From: JBDSEG01 sp039920165
Lineage (GTDB): Bacteria > Pseudomonadota > Gammaproteobacteria > Burkholderiales > Burkholderiaceae_C
NCBI GenBank assembly: GCA_039920165.1
Contig: JBDSEG010000411.1
Location: 1-7,370 of the forward strand
Direction of reading: 5' to 3'
DNA: 7,370 nt
This document shows, piece by piece, positions 6,340 through 7,370 of this stretch. Below the pieces are notes generated by a model. It was given only the letters and a program-made list of their open reading frames with translations. It did no database searches and was not told the DNA's origin. The stretch's first letter is position 1, and each line of letters begins with the position of its first letter. The translations under genes were made by a program, and so were the position numbers.

Positions 6340-6345
6340 AAGGAG
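6340..6345 (+). promoter_or_regulatory. Ribosome binding site of the saccharopine-dehydrogenase-like gene
   Basis: AAGGAG lies seven bases before ATG 6353, a near-ideal Shine-Dalgarno sequence. It fixes the start and is clearly stronger than those of the neighbouring minus-strand genes. Confidence 0.85.
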
Positions 6346-6352
6346 CCACACC

Positions 6353-7370
6353 ATGCAGGACATCCTCGTCATCGGCGCCGGCAAGATCGGCGCCGTGGTC
6401 GCCGATCTGATCGTCGCGACCCCGGCCGAAGGCGGCTACCGCGTCACGCTAGCCGACCGCTCGGCCGCGCTGCTGGCGCAGGTGCCGGCCGGCAATCGGC
6501 TCTCGACGCTGCTGCTCGACGCCGCCGATCCGGCCGCGCTGCGCGCCGCGCTGCAGGGCCGCTTCGCTGTGCTCAGCGCGGCGCCGTTCCACCTCACGCT
6601 GAAGGTCGCCGAAGCGGCGCGTGAAGCAGGCGTGCACTACCTCGACCTGACCGAGGACGTGGCGAGCACGCGGCGCATCCGAGCCCTCGCCGATGGCGCA
6701 TCGACCGCCTTCATCCCGCAGTGCGGCCTGGCGCCCGGCTTCATTGCCATCGTCGCGGCCGACCTAGCGCGCGGCTTCGACAGCCTCGACTCGGTCCGGA
6801 TGCGCGTCGGCGCGCTGCCGGCCTATCCGAGCAACGCACTCAACTACAACCTCACCTGGAGTACCGAGGGCGTCATCAACGAATATTGCGAGCCCTGCGA
6901 GGCGATCGTCGATGGCCGTCTGCGCGAAGTGCCCGCCCTCGAGGAGCGCGAGGAGTTCTCGCTCGACGGCGTGCTGTACGAGGCCTTCAACACCTCGGGC
7001 GGACTCGGCACGCTGTGCGAGACGCTCGAAGGCAAGGTGCGCACGCTCAACTACCGCACCATCCGCTACCCCGGCCACGCCGCGATCATGAAGGCGCTGC
7101 TGAACGATCTGCGCCTGCGCGACCGGCGCGATGTGCTGAAGGACATCCTCGAGCAGGCGGTGCCGGCAACGCTGCAGGACGTCGTCATCGTCTTCGTCAC
7201 GGTCGCCGGACTGCGCGACGGCCGGCTGCTGCAGGAGACCTATGTGCGCAAGGTGTACAGCCAGATGCTCTCGGGCCGGATGCGCAGTGCGATCCAGATC
7301 ACGACCGCGTCGAGCCTGTGCGCGATGCTCGATCTGCTCGCGCAGGGGCAGTTGCCGCAAAGCGGTTTCG
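6353..7370 (+). CDS. Saccharopine dehydrogenase family oxidoreductase, 3' end outside window
   Basis: The frame from ATG 6353 stays open to the right edge, giving 339 residues without a stop. The N-terminus is a Rossmann fold: ILVIGAGKIG (4-13) is the glycine-rich dinucleotide loop, and Asp35 in LADRS at the end of the second strand suggests NAD+ rather than NADP+ preference (inference). AAPFH (76-80), YLDLTED (96-102) and CGLAPGF (124-130) are typical of the saccharopine dehydrogenase / lysine 6-dehydrogenase group, as are YPSNALNYNLTWSTEGVINEY (158-178, in two parts around LTW), NTSGGLGTL (213-221) and NYRTIRYPGH (233-242) in the C-terminal domain. The family acts on lysine-derived imines, saccharopine or carboxynorspermidine; the divergent Lrp/AsnC regulator favours an amino-acid catabolic role, perhaps lysine via aminoadipate semialdehyde. 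A partner aldehyde dehydrogenase would be expected just to the right but is not visible. Carboxynorspermidine synthase cannot be excluded. Confidence 0.88.
   Translation, partial: MQDILVIGAGKIGAVVADLIVATPAEGGYRVTLADRSAALLAQVPAGNRLSTLLLDAADPAALRAALQGRFAVLSAAPFHLTLKVAEAAREAGVHYLDLTEDVASTRRIRALADGASTAFIPQCGLAPGFIAIVAADLARGFDSLDSVRMRVGALPAYPSNALNYNLTWSTEGVINEYCEPCEAIVDGRLREVPALEEREEFSLDGVLYEAFNTSGGLGTLCETLEGKVRTLNYRTIRYPGHAAIMKALLNDLRLRDRRDVLKDILEQAVPATLQDVVIVFVTVAGLRDGRLLQETYVRKVYSQMLSGRMRSAIQITTASSLCAMLDLLAQGQLPQSGF

Larger units (their letters stand above)
6238..6352. promoter_or_regulatory. Divergent control region between the Lrp/AsnC regulator and the oxidoreductase
   Basis: This 115-base gap is less G+C-rich than its surroundings and must hold both start regions. 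It contains TCGTCG-TT-CGACGA (6283-6296), a perfect six-base inverted repeat in mid-region; TCGGC-AAATC-GCCGA (6253-6267) next to the regulator start; and TTCTG/CAGAA arms at 6303-6307 and 6321-6325. On the plus strand CAGAAT (6321-6326) is a possible -10 without a convincing -35. Lrp/AsnC proteins typically bind several short dyads in such gaps, so these are candidate operators, by inference. Confidence 0.55.

Noticed and set aside
5800..6384. Longer N-terminus for the Lrp/AsnC regulator reaching past 6237
   Set aside because: The extra residues do not resemble the family, whose members begin just before the LDDTD helix, and they would cover the whole divergent control region and the start of the plus-strand gene.
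6764..7360. A 198-codon minus-strand frame opposite the oxidoreductase
   Set aside because: The translation is rich in Arg, Gln, His and Ala with no domain pattern, while the plus strand carries a well-conserved Rossmann enzyme over the same bases.

Overview
The window is about two-thirds G+C and densely coding, with many spurious antisense frames typical of such composition. The gene content points to a betaproteobacterium, probably Burkholderiales: a small DUF1840 protein (a mostly betaproteobacterial family), a long-form YbhB/YbcL PEBP protein, a D-threonine-aldolase-type enzyme that strongly resembles the Alcaligenes/Achromobacter enzyme, and an Lrp/AsnC regulator divergent from a saccharopine-dehydrogenase-like gene. 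The taxonomic call is inference from gene families, not a measured match.

Layout. (1) Positions 1-368, plus strand: the C-terminal end of a LytTR-type DNA-binding regulator that begins outside the window. (2) Positions 371-5726, minus strand, read right to left: an HD-GYP cyclic-di-GMP phosphodiesterase-like protein, a cyclopropane-fatty-acyl-phospholipid synthase (CFA synthase), a DUF1840 protein, a PEBP/YbhB-like protein, a histidine phosphatase, and a DSD1/D-threonine-aldolase-family PLP enzyme. Gaps are 0-57 bases and two junctions (CFA synthase/DUF1840 and phosphatase/aldolase) are ATGA stop-start overlaps, so at least parts of this block look like one operon. (3) Positions 5800-6237, minus strand: an Lrp/AsnC regulator, 73 bases upstream of the HD-GYP gene. 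(4) Positions 6238-6352: a 115-base divergent control region with small inverted repeats. (5) Positions 6353-7370, plus strand: a saccharopine-dehydrogenase-like oxidoreductase that runs off the end.

How they may work together. The Lrp/AsnC regulator and the divergent oxidoreductase are a classic regulator-target pair, probably for catabolism of lysine or a related amino acid. The minus-strand block mixes a c-di-GMP-signalling protein, a membrane-lipid modification enzyme, two proteins of unknown role and two metabolic enzymes. The only strong within-block functional hint is the translational coupling of DUF1840 to CFA synthase.

I see no mobile elements, CRISPR arrays, tRNA/rRNA genes, or convincing rho-independent terminators. 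No obviously new multi-gene system is visible. The best leads are the coupled CFA synthase-DUF1840 pair, a seven-codon upstream frame ending in three prolines that overlaps the HD-GYP start codon, and the palindromes in the divergent region.
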